Origin: Siphonodentalium dalli
Lineage: Eukaryota; Mollusca; Scaphopoda; Gadilida; Siphonodentaliidae
Assembly (NCBI GenBank): GCA_032622095.1
Contig: CP136067.1
Coordinates: forward strand, 57,579,899-57,643,898
Direction of reading: 5' to 3'
Length of the DNA: 64,000 bases
In this document: piece by piece, positions 10,717-25,700 of the stretch
How positions within the stretch are numbered: the first letter of the stretch is position 1
Layout of the letters: each line of letters opens with the position of its first letter
The notes under the pieces: generated by a model
Told to the model about the DNA's origin: nothing
The model's database searches: none
Seen by the model: only the letters and a program-made list of their open reading frames with translations
Made by a program: the position numbers and the translations under genes

Positions 10717-13700
10717 CTGAAAAAAAAAAAACGAATCATTAATTAATTATTAAAAGATGGTCTATCTCTTCCTAAATAAGTTTTATATAGTTTCCAGGGT
10801 ACAAAAAAATAAATATGAGTCGAAAACACCTGTCCGGAACTGCTTCTATCAATTAATATTTTCTTATATAATGCGATAAGCAACTGGGACATTTTTTCGT
10901 TACTATTTTTTAGAATTTGCATGCAACACTCCGAAAGAATGCGAGCAGTAAAATTTCCCAGATTGATTTTATGCATACATACCAAAAAATTCTAAATAAA
11001 AGCAATATTAACTGATAGAAGCATTTCCAGATTCATATTTATTATGTTATACCCAGGAAACTATATAAATTTGTTATAGGAAGAGACAGGCCATCTTTAA
11101 TGTGAATCAATGACATATATTTCTTATAAATCACTAGTTTACGAATCATTAATATTTAGCTGCACATCTTGTATGCAATTTAGGACATAAACATACTCTG
11201 TTCTTTTGGATATTCAGGGATTCAGCGAGTTGACAAACTGTTTTCATGCTCCATTAACCTCTTCGCTGCTAAATGGCGTTATGACGTCGTGTGCTGTTCT
11301 GTTGACGTTATTGGCATTTTCCAATGGGAAAATATAGCAGGAATGTCACAAGAACCATACAACTGACTCAGCTGAAAGCTATCATCGTTCACAATCGTGG
11401 GACATCATACACTTTTTGAAACGTAGAGATACAGTTATTCCGATGCACTAATCTCTGAGTTCCAGTTACGTATAATGGCCTACTTCTAGTGTGCTGAAGT
11501 AGGTCCGTAGTACCTACGGACCATATAGCACACAGCGTGCACTTTTACGTCCGTAATAGTTACGGACGTCATAGCAGTGAAGAGGTTAAAAAAATTCGTC
11601 AGCAGGCAATGCTGGTGAATCGAAAACTAATGTCGGCAGCTCTAGACCAATCAGAATGCATGTTTTAGCGACAAATATTCAAATTGAAGTACAATGTAAT
11701 ACATCCTCATAACAATAGATTTATAACTTAGTTTCTGTTGGCTTATAGACCTTGACGTGCTAAGAAAACATTTTGATCTATCATGTGATATACCTTTAAA
11801 CTGACATGGCTTGTTTGAACCCCAAAACAGTCCTTCAATTTTGAGATGCACAGTTGAGCATGTGCACTTGGGTTTGAAAAGTAGAGTACACAAAACTGTG
11901 TGCCCATTGATCTGCATGTAGGACAGTATACATATTATGGCTATCACATTATATATATCTCCATAGGCACACCAAAGAAAAATAGTGCACTGGATCAATA
12001 ATTGGAGGCACTATTAACTGTGCACCTCCATTTTTGTCCCCCGACGTTTCCGTCGGAGGACTATAGAAATGACCCTCGTCCGTCCGTCCGTCCGTGCGTC
12101 CGAGATCGGGTACCTTCATGGTGTAATCAACTCCTCCTACAGTTTTAAACGTAGAGATTTGAAACTCTGGGATATTGTTCCTAACATGTTGGTGATTTGC
12201 AACTTCTATATAGCTAATCAAAAATATAATTTTTTCCATATTTTTGGGGGGGTATTCGACTTAGAAAATTTGGAACATTTTTGCCTTTTGGATGAGATTG
12301 GGTACCTTCATGGTGTAATCAACTCCTCCTACATTTTTAAATGTAGAGATTTGAAACTCTGGGATATTGTTCCTAACATGTTGGTGATTTGCAACATCTA
12401 TATAGCTAATACAAAATTTCATTTTTTCCATATTTTTGGGGGGTTTTCGACTTAGAAAATTTGGAACATTTTTGCCTTTTGGATGAGATTGGGTACCTTC
12501 ATGGTGTAATCAACTCCTCCTACAGTTTTAAATGTAGAGATTTGAAACTCTGGGATATTGTTCCTAACATGTTGGTGATTTGCAACATCTATATAGCTAA
12601 TATTTTTTTTATGGAGTTATTAACCCTTTTCGACTTTTTTATTTAATTTCTTTAACAAAGCGGCATCGACTTGCCATGTTGTCGGGGGACACTGTGGTCT
12701 GCTGACCTTTTATTTAAATTGAAGGACTGCCCAAATTATGTATATGTAATGTGGGGAAGGAATATCAAAACATATGCGCAACATTTCCAGCAAAGGTTGC
12801 TGATATAGCACAGAAATAATGCTTGTGATGAAAAAACAGCTGGAGGTGATAAAGCACCTCTTTTTGTCTCTGAAGTGGTAATTTCTGAAACTTCAATAAG
12901 TCTTTCTGACTCATATAACGTCTGGTTGAGACTATCTCATATATATATGGTCCTATTTTGATGCCAGGCAGAAATCTTACTAAAGCGGAACTACTAAGTA
13001 TCATTTCAGGCTCCAACCTCCCACGGGTCCTTATTATCTATTTGCAAATCTTGAATGAATTAGGAAGAAGTGACTTGTCTCTGCCATCAAAGAGTAGTTA
13101 ACCCTGAGTTTCATAATGGGAGCTGTGCCGATGCAGCATTAAAGATCCTGTGCCAGCACATTCTCTTATATATGCAAGTCTCCCACTGGGAGCCTTGCAT
13201 ATATAAGAGAATGCACTGGTTTACACGTTCAAGGTAAATATTGTTGGGCCACTGTATTCTCTTATATATATATACAAGGCTCCCTATGGCAGACTCATAT
13301 ATATAAATGAATGCATTGGCACAGTGTTTTCACAAAATTTCAGGAAGCTCCAGTCATGAAAGGGTTAAAGACAGGTAACAAACACATCAGACAAAGGTAT
13401 TGTTTCAGAGGGGCTTTTAGTTATTTCTATCTACACGGAAGAGTAATTTATGAACAGGGACCAAATAAACTTACCTGTTTTTTATTATATCTGAATATTC
13501 TAAATGATGATGAAGCTGTGGATCTTTGTGAATTTATGGTTTCGGTGCTGCATTTTTGGTAGGTTGGATTTGCATATGTCAACGCAGCAAACTCATCCAT
13601 ATTATACCTCCTGCGCTTCCGTCTTTAATAGAAAAATAATGACAATGATTCCATAGGATTAACTTGATTACTCATGTCAATATTAAAGAAAATCTTCATT

Positions 13701-16700
13701 TTCTGTTGAGATTAAACTGTATTAATATTTACAACCTGAAAATGGATGCATTTGGAGTTAGGGCCCTCATTTATGAGTTCATAAATATAATGAAATTTTT
13801 CCCAGATAGTTGAATAAGAAGACATTCCACCCGATTTGACACACATAGATAATTATTTCTTTGGTTTGGGCCTAATAACTTTATTAACATTTTAGTTGAA
13901 GAACTCTTCAAAGCTATGCCCTATTAGATTTCAATTTTTAAAATTATTTATTTTACCAGCTCGACTTTTTGTCAGACAGGCAAAACATCCATTGGTTTCT
14001 GTCTGGAAATATATACGGACATGCGAGGACCTCATTGTAAGTTTTCAAGAGGTCACGAAACTAACGGTTAGTTGTGGCTTAGGACCTTTGGTGATCAGGA
14101 ATTATTAAAAAAAAAAAAAAAAAAATTTAAAAAATTAAAAGCAAGAGAATAAAAGGTATTCGCAAAATATAATAACTGATAAAATTACCGACATAAATAT
14201 GCACTGATTTGCTTATTGTTTGCCTTTAACCCTTTGAGTGCCAGGTCGATTTTTGTATCAACCCATATACCCTGTGCCAATGCATTCTCTTATATATGGG
14301 AGTCGACCATAGGTCGCCTCACATATATAAGAGAATGCATTGGCCTAACAATATTTTTTTTTTTACAATTTTAATAATTTATTCTTATATTCTTTAACAG
14401 ACTTATTTTGTAGGTTTAGGGCCGATAAGATCGGCCCCTGGCACTCAAAGGGTTAAGTAATAGCCATAAATCATAAAAGTATTGTCAATTGAATCATGCT
14501 GGTGATTGCACCGAATCACCATTGTTTTGATAAGTATTCAGCATGTTTGACTTCTGGGAGGAAGTTTTGGTAAATAGTTATCCAAATCTACAGGGATTAA
14601 CTATTCATAGGAGCGTAAGGGATTTAGTGAGATCTGGTGAATGTTTTGTTAGGAAATGCCGGCATAGGTCTTAAACTTTTCAGTCAAAAAGTTTGACCAA
14701 ATGTAATTTTCTTTGGTCATTTTTTAAAACAATCTGGACATTGGCCTATTTGGCCAACGACAGAGCGACCCCTGAATGCATACATAAATATATTCTCAAA
14801 ATAGTAATCCTGTATCTATGCATGAATATAGAGGAGTGATAATACCATGCCGATTATCAGAGTACACATGCATTCTAGATGTTTCTTCACATGTCTAACT
14901 TCCTGTTTTGGGAAATTCCAGTTTCAAACAAGGAATAACCATATAAGGAATTAGCCAACAATGCTCTTTTGTTGTTCATAGCGCTCTAAAATGTTAATAT
15001 ATCATTATTTTTGGCAACTATATTACTGTACTTGCTATTGCAAGTATTTATTTGTTATACACAAATTTTGAACACTAAAGCAGCTTTTGGTGAGTTACCA
15101 TTGTTGTAACTGAAAAATACGGGTAGCCTCAAGATTCAAATTTAAATGGGTATATTGGCAAGAGATCCTTCTGGAGAAAAATTGTGAATATCTAAGCTAA
15201 AATAATTTGAAATTTCAAGCAAAAATCGATGAAATAAAAAGCCTCCATCCTCTCTTATTAAAGTTTTCCTGAATAAATGTCCAAGAAGAAATAAACTAGG
15301 GCCCGACGAATCGGCAATTTCAACATTGAATCGAATCTCGAATCGAATCATGATAATGATTCGAAACCGAATCGAATCTCGAATCTAATCTTTTTCAAAC
15401 ACATTTGTAGATTCGTGGTACCGATCAGTGGAAGGTACATGTACAAGCAAAAATGGGGGCAAATATCCAATGATTTTATAACGTCAGTGAGATAACAGAT
15501 TACGAAGGAGGTTCATTAAACTTAATTTATATGACATGATATGAACAATATTAAATCACAGTTTGAAACAGTTTAATATATGAGAATGGCATGACATCAT
15601 TTCATATTTTGTGCCACTGCCACTGTGCGTGAAAAGTAAGCAGTTTGGAACTTTGGAGTCAATGGAGTCTGATTCGAGTCATTGCAAACGGAAACTCCTC
15701 TGTGCATGTATGCTTCACCCTGTCGCGCACAGCAGGCACGCGCGATATCAACATTGTGCATCGTGACTTGAGAATGGCGCATACGCAAACGGGATTACAG
15801 GAACTATAGTATCCCAACTTGGGCATGTCTATCAGAAAGCTGAATGGACAACAACAGTCCATTTCCCGGATAACATATATGCTGTTTAAAGATGTTGGTC
15901 GGATTTGGAGACGACATATTTTATGGAGCCCAAAATATGTATTTAATATATCTATATCGTTTTTAATTTTAAATTAAAAAAAAATTATATTATTTGATTG
16001 AGCTGAGTAACGCAATATACATGTAGGCTTTTCTGGTAAGAATTTCAGATACCGACATACATGTACAAATATGTTCCACGAGAAATTCACTTGCTTCGGC
16101 AGCTGGGGCCTGGCTATATCGCGACATTTCTGGTTTAATGTGGTGAAGGAAACCGTGTGCGCTACGATTAGGGTACAACCGTGATGAACACGCGAACCAT
16201 CACAGACCTACCTGCAGGTTGCACGAGTTGCACCGACCTTCCACGAGTAACCAGCGCTAGGACTGGGCTGAGGGGCCAATATATATATGTGCAATGAGCT
16301 ATTGGGCAACTTACCCTATATACACATTGGACCATGGTGGTCCCAGATGTTCGCGGAAGGAGACTCAGGTTAAGTATTGCGGATATTATGAATTTTGTTT
16401 ATAGATAATGCAGTCTATTCCCGGAGATAAAGGACTTGTATATAACGATTCGAAATATCCCGAATCACCCGACCACTTTCGAATCGAATCGAATCGGAAC
16501 GTAAGATTCAAAATCGAATTGAATCTCGAAGCTTCGTCGGGCCCTAAAATAAACATTCTCTATATAATATTTAATTTGTCGGCTAATACCACATTATTCT
16601 CCATACAGCAATTGAAGCATACCAACCTCTTAGAGTATATAAACAGGACAACGAGAACAGCAGCTAGGACTATAAGAATAACACTGAGAGCTATATAAAC

Positions 16701-19700
16701 ACCAGATATCCCTCCACTCTCCTCAGGATCTGAAAAAATAATACAGGTGTATTTATAAAAACAAGATAAATATATAGAGCTGGACTGTGTTATTTTGGGT
16801 TAATGATTAAGGCACTCGAGCAGATGGCCGAAGGAGTATTCTTCAACATTCTACTCAAGTGCGGTAATCACTAACAAAAACAGCAACGTAATTACATCAT
16901 GCGTCTCCAGGGAGAATCCAGGATCGCCTTATAGCAAACTGTCAAAAATTACCACATAGGCTTCAACTAAGAATACTACACAGGGTATGTAATACAAAAT
17001 ATTTAATAAGTTATCATACATACTAACAGCTGCCTAAAAATGACAAAAATCTCAACAAGATAATGCAACTTCATGGCAATAACATCAACGGCTATCAAAA
17101 ACGAGTTATACAACCAATCAGAAATACGAGTTGTAGTTTATTTTCGTAGTTTATTTAATAAATTCACATTAATCAATAATGCTGTGTCTTGTCACTCTTG
17201 GTAAATGGCAGCAATTCGATGGTGGCACGATTTCTATAAACCAAACACCTCTCTAAACCAAACGGAAAGGCCCATCTGAAGGCTGTTTAGTTTTGAGAGG
17301 TTTTACCGTACCAGTAACTTTTCACAATGCTGGTAGCACAAGTTCTGAATTTAAAAATGTGCTAAAATTCAGACTATTTACTGCTCAGAAGTATGTAATT
17401 TGACATTGCCATAATGTTGTGTGTAATCATACCAAAACTCACACTCTCAATATTCCCTACCACATTGTTTCAATTATGTTTCTTTTAATACATTACTAGT
17501 AGCCTTTTTTAGCTGGAATTTACTATAGGAAATGAAGTGAATGTACTTATTATTTTGCTACTGACCTTTCTTCTTTGTAGATCCTATATAATTACAAAGT
17601 CCATCTTGGAACTGCTTCTCTGTACAGCTAAAAAGGTACATCAGAATTTGTGAGAAATGCACAATATTGGTAAGGCCAAAAAAAAAAAATATTTGTTTCC
17701 TATTACGGTGCCAAAAAATTCCAGGTAGGTAGGTAGGGATTTTTTTTTTTTTGGTAATATTTTTTTATTTTTTCCCCGAACAGTTAAGAAGTACATTAAT
17801 GCTTACTCCTTATACTTGTGTTAACGCTGTCCATGTATATTGCAAGTAAACAGTTAATGTAGCACAATAATATGATAAGTATTGTCAATGTTGACAAACA
17901 AATGCCTCCCAAGCGCTCAACTATGCAGCTCTCTTGTAATTATTCTCTCAGTTTAGATTGTGGTGGGCATCTTCCTCAGAGCACAATACTAGTATTGACA
18001 TATCAACAGGCCCAAGACGAACACCATAATAGGGCTTTTCTATGACTTTATAATAACATAACTTGTATGATATTAATTCAAACCTCACTTAAATATTTGG
18101 TCATACACCTCAGGACCTAAGACACACCTCCACTGGCAGGATATCTCTCATGCGCCTCAGACACATTGCACAGGGTGTAAATGTTCCTCAGATGCTCCTC
18201 AATTGCATTGAAATATAAAGACCCACACCACACTGAAAATGATACCACAGGCCACACCTTGAATGAGGTACCACACCTCAGCATTCAAATTGCCCCCAAC
18301 TTTGAAGTTCCTTATACACACTGGCATATGCATGCTTGTAAGTTTTATACACCCAAACAAACCAGTAGATAATTTCATGTGCTTTTTTAGTGCCCATCCC
18401 AGAAGGGTGTTTGATATGGTAGACATGCAGTCATCTTTATACTGTCTGTATACATACTAGTAACTATGTATGAACGCTATGAATCCTTGATTGACTGGGG
18501 AGAGGAACTTTAAATTCTGATATAGAAAGTCTTCTACATGTATATTGCTCTCTAACAGATAAGACTTCTTCCCACAAGACATGGGACTTGAACAAACAAG
18601 ATTTCCACAGGCATGTTTTAAAGACTGCATATTTATTGGTGAGATTGGGATTCATCTGCAACCACAAATGGACATGTATTTTGATAGAAGTAAATTGTTT
18701 TTGAAAATTCCATCTAAAATTATTGCTGCTTAATATAAACATAGTATATAGTATATTTTTTACATGCATTAAACAAAATAAAGAATTTTTTTTTTTTTTT
18801 TTTTTGGTTTGAAATTTGAAAAAAAAAGGTCCAGGTCGGCCCAATTTCGGCAGGTCGGTCGGGTAACCGGAAACACACATGTTTTTTTTTTGGCCTTAAA
18901 TATACAAACATAAATGAAACAAGATTAAAATGATTCTAACAGTGAGAGAGAGGGCTGAAGGCTTATGCAGAGAAGTTGAAATTTACTGTTTTACATTTGA
19001 TGCCATTTATGTCATGAAACAATATGCCACTTTGTAATATGCAACACCCTTAGTGCTTGTAATATGCGTATACAAAACAAGCCCTGTATATACCTGAATA
19101 AACCTTGTAAGTCTGTTTTTTTTTTAATTCATGGATTCTAGGATGGATGGCATGTAATAAAAACAGAATGACAAGTGTGTTAATGAGTTGTCGATACAGC
19201 ACAGAAGGATAACACTCGTGCTGTGTCGACAAACCCATATCGTTCTGTGTATATACCTGTGCAGAGGATTAGAAATTTGTTCATTAATTTTCATGCTTTT
19301 GCTACTATTCTTGCAAAACAAAATTGAACATCCAGAAATATTGCCTAAGTTATTCGGTAAAAATGTTCAGCCTAAGGTAACATTTATGTCACTTGATAAA
19401 TATAACTGAAGTTGATACTAGCATACTCACTCAAATGGAATGCCATTACTATTTGGATATTTTTTGACATCTGTATTATCATGAACACCTGGGTCTGAAA
19501 TTTTCAAAGTATATATTAGACAATGGATGCTTTTTTCTAACCCAGCTCGATGTTGAGGTAGATGAAGATAAACTCCATGCATCTAATAACATGATGTTTA
19601 CCGACAACCAGAAAGGGAATAGGCAACTAATATATTCAAATATTGGCAACCTGTATGTTTATTAATTTTATGAGAAAACTCCACCCTGCATGATGCTTAT

Positions 19701-22700
19701 TCTGGTCTGCATGTTTAAAAAAAAAAAATTATGGCTCTGTTCAAAATTTTATTAACAAATGCTACACGAATACTAGTACAGTCAATTTCAGTTAATTGCA
19801 TATCGTTTAAATGCATATTTCGGCTATCTGCATAAATTATGCATGCACCAAACCATTTTCTCATAAAAAGACTATTTTTTAATCGTTTATTTGCATAAGG
19901 GTCGGACTCTATTCCGTTTTTATGCATACGATGAGAAGGGGTAAAAAGTCACCTGATGGTGTCGAAATTATAGCAATTTGTAAAATTATTTACCTTGAAA
20001 AACGTTTTTTATGGGAAAACTTAATGCAAAGTTGTTGAAGATGACCATCGCGAGAGCGGAGACGGCAATTTTCAATTTCATAACACACGTGGTTTTCTAT
20101 CTCTTCTCAGTAACATGTTGGCACACATTTCCTGTATGTTTACATATTTATTTGTGAATTGTATGATTTATTAAAATTTGAATATTTATTTGGTTGTTTG
20201 TTGAGTTTGTAAACACCTGAAGTTCCAGTTGCAATTCTAAGAATTGAATGTGAAAGGAAGATTCCCGGGAATTCCCCAACAAGGAAGTGAACTAAACCGA
20301 AACCGAAAGTGCTTTTCTATTTCTTCTAACATGCTTCTGTTCACAAACATTTCCTGTATGTTTCCTTTTTTCTGTGTGAATTATATGAATTATTAAAGCT
20401 TGTATATTTGTTTTGTGAAAAAAAAAAAACGATTGTAAACACTTGCAGTTAGAATTCCTATTGAATGTGAAAGGACGCTTCCGCGAATTCTATCAATAAA
20501 GTGTCAAGGTCGCCGACAAAAAGAAGGCCAACACAGTGATCTCTTTGTTTCTGAGCCGACAATAATTTAATGAATAGAAACATGTTTACATAGTGATGGC
20601 TTATCATTCACTGAACAGCTGGTTGACATCATTGTTTCCCCAAGTTAGACACAAAGACTAAAACAACACTGTCTTTGTTTCTCATCCCGACACACATGGT
20701 GTCGTGTTTTTACAATGATTTCAACTCATTAGTGTAACAATGGTTCACTATGATTTATTGTCGGGTTTTATCAAAACATTTCTCAGTATAAAGGCTATTG
20801 GTTATCAGTGTACAGCATATCATTCATCATGTCTTCAAAACGAAAACGCAACGACCTTTCCTTAGCTGACAAGTACGAAGTGATTAAGCTTTTAGAGCTG
20901 GATTCCGTAAATGTGATTTATTAATGTTGTTGTTGTTGTTGTAATTGTTGTTTTTGCTGTTTTTATCATGTTCGTTTAAATTAAAATAAAGTATTAACCA
21001 CAATTGCGTACTCAATACATATCCATTCTGTAATGGAAATAACAAGGAATGTGTTTGGTCTGGCCTCCCATACATATCCATTCTGTAATGGAAATAACAA
21101 GGAATGTGTTTTGTCTAGCCTCCCATACATATTTATCTATAAAATTATGGGATGGGAAATTAAAAACAACACGTTCACAATATGGTTTTTTTTCTTAATG
21201 TTTTTTTGTGTGTGATAGTGATGGTATGTAATCATTTTATGCATGTAACAACAAATAAAGATGTTAATGAATCAGTTTATTGACATAATAGTAATTTACA
21301 ACAAGGTATGAGATGAAAATATGAAACAGCAATTATTAATCTAATGATTTCGTTATTTCGCCATTTCGTGGTACTACGTACTGTACAAACTAAACAATCT
21401 TAAGAACCTCAAATGGGGTGATGGGGTTATTTCGGCTTTATGCATATTCGGTTATATGCATGGGAAAGGCCATGCACCGACGCTATGCAATAAAGCGGAA
21501 TTGACTGTAGTTCAATTACAAGAAAATGTGGATTTTTCAGTAATTCCCACCAGACCAGTTAAACCTCCCGGATTATGCAGGAGAATCACGGATTAGATCC
21601 CAATCTGCTGCATTCCCAGAGAGTAATGATAATCTCCCGGATTCTACTGATTTAGAAAGTCATCCTTTCCAATTGACTATAAGACAGGCTGTCAATGCCC
21701 TAGGTACATTTGACTATCGTGTCCTTGTGACAATTAACACCTATGATTATTGAGAGTAAAACCCAACATCATTCACACAACAGGAGTGCCATAATAAGAC
21801 AACATGAATACTTTATATGGGATGTCTTTTATCAACCTTGTCAGTTTTTGAATGCACAATGCCTTCGATTTTTAAAATCTTCTTTGAAGTTAACAAGTCT
21901 CATACCCACTGAGTGCCACTAATATAATGGGTCATCGGGATCCCGATAAATATCCCGATAGGATCCAGATAACTCAAAACTATCTTCTAAATTTCCCGAT
22001 AGATCCCGATAGAGAGGTCACCATTTCCCGAAAATATTCCGATACTGCATCTAAATATTCCGATAACACGCTGATTTCCCGAAAATTTCCAGATAACTTT
22101 CCGAAAGTAATGCACGTAGCGTATTGCCGACAACTTTCCGATAATTTACCCATTTATTTCAAGAACAATTATGTCTGTTTTGATAATCGATTAATCGAGC
22201 ATGTTGTTTTGTTTATATATTTGTTTCTGTTTCCGGTTCAATGTGTTGTCATTACTATTGGATTCGTCCACAGCTTCCTTCGTAAGCACATTTTTATTGG
22301 GGTGGAACCTTGTTTAAAAGAATTAAAAGTCTACACGTTTCAAGTTTTGATTCGAAGTTATTAAATTGTCCATTGAATTATTTTTGCATATTATTCATAC
22401 AGCACATATCTCCTAGAAGCGCTCTGAAGGAAACATAAAAAGAAATGGTTTCATAAAGGTAGTATCCCTTCAACACTAGCAATAGACTGTTCCAAAGTGA
22501 ACGTGATAAATAATTCAAATATATATTTGATAAAAATCGAATAAATTACCAAACATGTGAAATATATGCCATAAGATTACGATAATTACTACACATTGGC
22601 TTCAATTAGTTGATTTTCAATCACAGGTATCTTTCTTCAAACAATGTTTGAGAACTATATTGTTCAGCTGATTTTCCCCACCTGATTTGCGCTTATTTTT

Positions 22701-25700
22701 TGGCGCCATCAGTGTCTAGTAAACAATTCACGCTGCCAGGATTTCGATTCATCATTCAAGAATAAATTTGTTCTCAAAACTATGGCCAATAAATATAATT
22801 TCTCCCGTGTATTTTTTTTATCAATCATATTCGGTGTAAAATTGACAAGGTAATTCTTAAAATGCAGATAACGAAATGCGCTAAATCATTATTTTTGAAA
22901 ATGGCGCGTCTTGCACGTGTTCGCCTCGCCGCCTATACTGACACAAATAAAACATAACACAAGTTTTACGCAGTCAATTCTTTAATTTTTCACATCACAA
23001 TTTGGCGAATTTCCTAGAGACTATCTAAGTGATAATGCGCAGTGAATGTGAAGATTAGTAATCACACAAGAACAAAATAATCAGCGCTGACAAAAATGTT
23101 TACCCCTCCGAGAACCTCATATGCACCTAATGTTCATACTTGACCCAGTTATAAATGATCGATAGATCCCTGCACATTTTAATGCGTCAATCATGCCCGT
23201 CATATATGACATAATATTTATTGGCAAGTCATTTTAAAACGATGGACTGGCTATTAATATCGATAAAAGTACGCGCATTTGAGATATCAAAATAAATAAA
23301 AGTTAGCAAGACATCTTTTAGAAAAAAGTTGACGAAATATAGGTACTATAAATAAAACGCATCGTGTTACCTTGACCGTGATGATGCCATCGTGAAATTC
23401 GACACTGTCAACACAATTAGGCTATGTTCAACTTATCGAAATAATCAATGCAGCCTATTTATAATTAGTAGTAATTACAGAAAACGAAATTAATGTAGAG
23501 TATGAAAAGCAGCCCATGCACACATTTAATTGCCAGTTAAATGTTAATTATGATTGCTTCGCGTATTTATAACTTTTGCACTGCAGATTTGCATGGAATA
23601 TTCCATTCATATTTTCACAGGTCTGTATAGACGCTCTTTATTTACCATATTACGATTCATGAAAAAACTATGGAATATTACTGCTAAATTGTTAATGCTA
23701 AAACTTTACATGTACAGCAGGACACCCCCTCTATATTCTTGACTAAAGGGTAGAGAACCGAGTAGATATTCATGGCGTGCATGATCGATCTACCACCCCC
23801 CACCCCCTACTACTCTCTATATAAATATGGTGCCAGTATTACCTTGCACACAATGTGTGGAATCTGGATAGTTTGGACATGCACAAACAAAGCCATTAGG
23901 ACGAGCTAAGCAGAGGTGACTGCACCCACCATTGTTCTCTGCACACATACTTGAACCTAAAATGAGAAATCAAGAGAGTAATAATTTAATAACCTTTTCT
24001 AAATGTATTCTCCCATTCAGTGAAAAGTATTCATTGGAATGATCTATTATTCATCTGGCAGGATTTTCATGAAAAATATAAGGCTGCTCGCAATAATTTT
24101 ACTGAAACTAGAATGTTTTCATTATAAAGATTCTCCGTAATACGAGTCAGATCTGTCGAATAGGAAGAAATTAATCTCCTGAAATTTGCACGCCAGAGGT
24201 ATAAACATGTCAGTCTGACACCTGATTTTCGACAATATTCTACTGAGCCCAAGAGAGATTAATGATCAATACACATTAAAGTGACATCCTACTAGCAGCA
24301 TGTGAAGGAATATATTAAATATGTAGAATATTCACAGAGATCAAACAAAACAAAGCACTGTTTTAGAGGGTATCCCTATGCTATTGTGTACTCTCTGTCT
24401 ATATATTTGGATCAAAGATGTGAATGACCTCATCGCCTTCAAAATGGAGTATAGTCTGTACTGGTCAGTAGATAGGTGTGCATGAGCATATTACAGAGCA
24501 TTAGCATAATAGTGCTTCACTATCAGTAAAGGACTAGTCTGGGACGACACATCCCAATTCCAGTCACAAAATTCCTGTCAGAGTTCAAACTTCTCAGAAT
24601 CAAGAGTTATTTCATATACGAGCTGAGTGTGAATACCTGTCTGACGATTTGGTGTCACTAGATGAATGTCCATCAGGCCATCGATTTCTTTACGAATCAC
24701 TATTCGATCCAAACCATTTCGCTTGTTGGCTCGCTCAATGGTCTTATTGTGCCAGTCTGTCCAATACACATAATCTCCAAACTGAAAATTAATGTGTGAA
24801 AAATGTTCTGAGATAACCTGGTATACTTCTGCCTTACTGCAGCTCCATATAGCCAGGATATCATATCATAGGAGGCCAGTAGCATTTATGGGGCTCCAGT
24901 TATATCGAAGAAAGGAGTCTTGCGTCAAATTATTTTAGAGTCAAAAGTCAAGACAATAGTCCCACAAATGTTTTTGGGAAATAATTGTGAAGCCAATTAT
25001 TATGTGTGATCATCATTCTAACATATTTTCTGACAGACAGGATGGAGATGTAGCCAAAATTGTTAGCATAGAAAAATCTTGTCAATGTTGTATGGAGCCT
25101 TACATCGTTTAAATAGAAATGTGAAAACTATCATCTAATTGCTACTGTGCTATATCTCCTATATATATCATCTAATTGTTTGACGGATGTGGAGTTCAGA
25201 ATTTCCAACAGAAACATTTCTAGCACTAAAAGTATGAACATTGATTTTACACTAAATGGTTTCTCCCATTCTGTTATAAATGTATACATTCGAATGGTCT
25301 ATTATCTATATGGAGGGGTGTTCAGGATAATTTAGCAGATGACAGTTAGATGAAAAGATAATACTAAAGGATTCTCATTCATTGGTGGGAAATGTTAGGA
25401 TAATAAGTTCAACAAACGACTATGGTCATTTGTTGAACTTATCATCCGAACATTCCCTAAGGGAACTACTCATCAGTGAGTATTTAGTAGAGTATTTAGT
25501 ATAGAGAGAGTTAAAGCTACTCAGCTTAACGTGATCTATGGTAAAGGGGTGGTCACTGAACTTACAACTGTAAGGCCAAACGGATGAGGCACATGTTGAA
25601 TTAGCTGCACACGATTATTGCCATTGAGGTCAGATGTTTCAATCTTGTCCAACTTGCCATCCACCCAGTACAGCCTCTTGTCCTGGTAGTCAATCGATAT

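Noticed and set aside
12069-12646. Open frames with repeated [10 protein letters not shown] text
   Set aside because: They follow the 191-base tandem repeat exactly and include frame-breaking differences; no domain or splice support.
21927-22364. 145-codon plus-strand open frame
   Set aside because: Its first half is the CCCGATA repeat (PDKYPDRIQ-like text) and the rest has no recognisable domain.
23101-23300. Far end for the CCCGATA-type element at 21925
   Set aside because: Phrases such as GATCGATAGATCCC occur here but no inverted end or target duplication could be matched.
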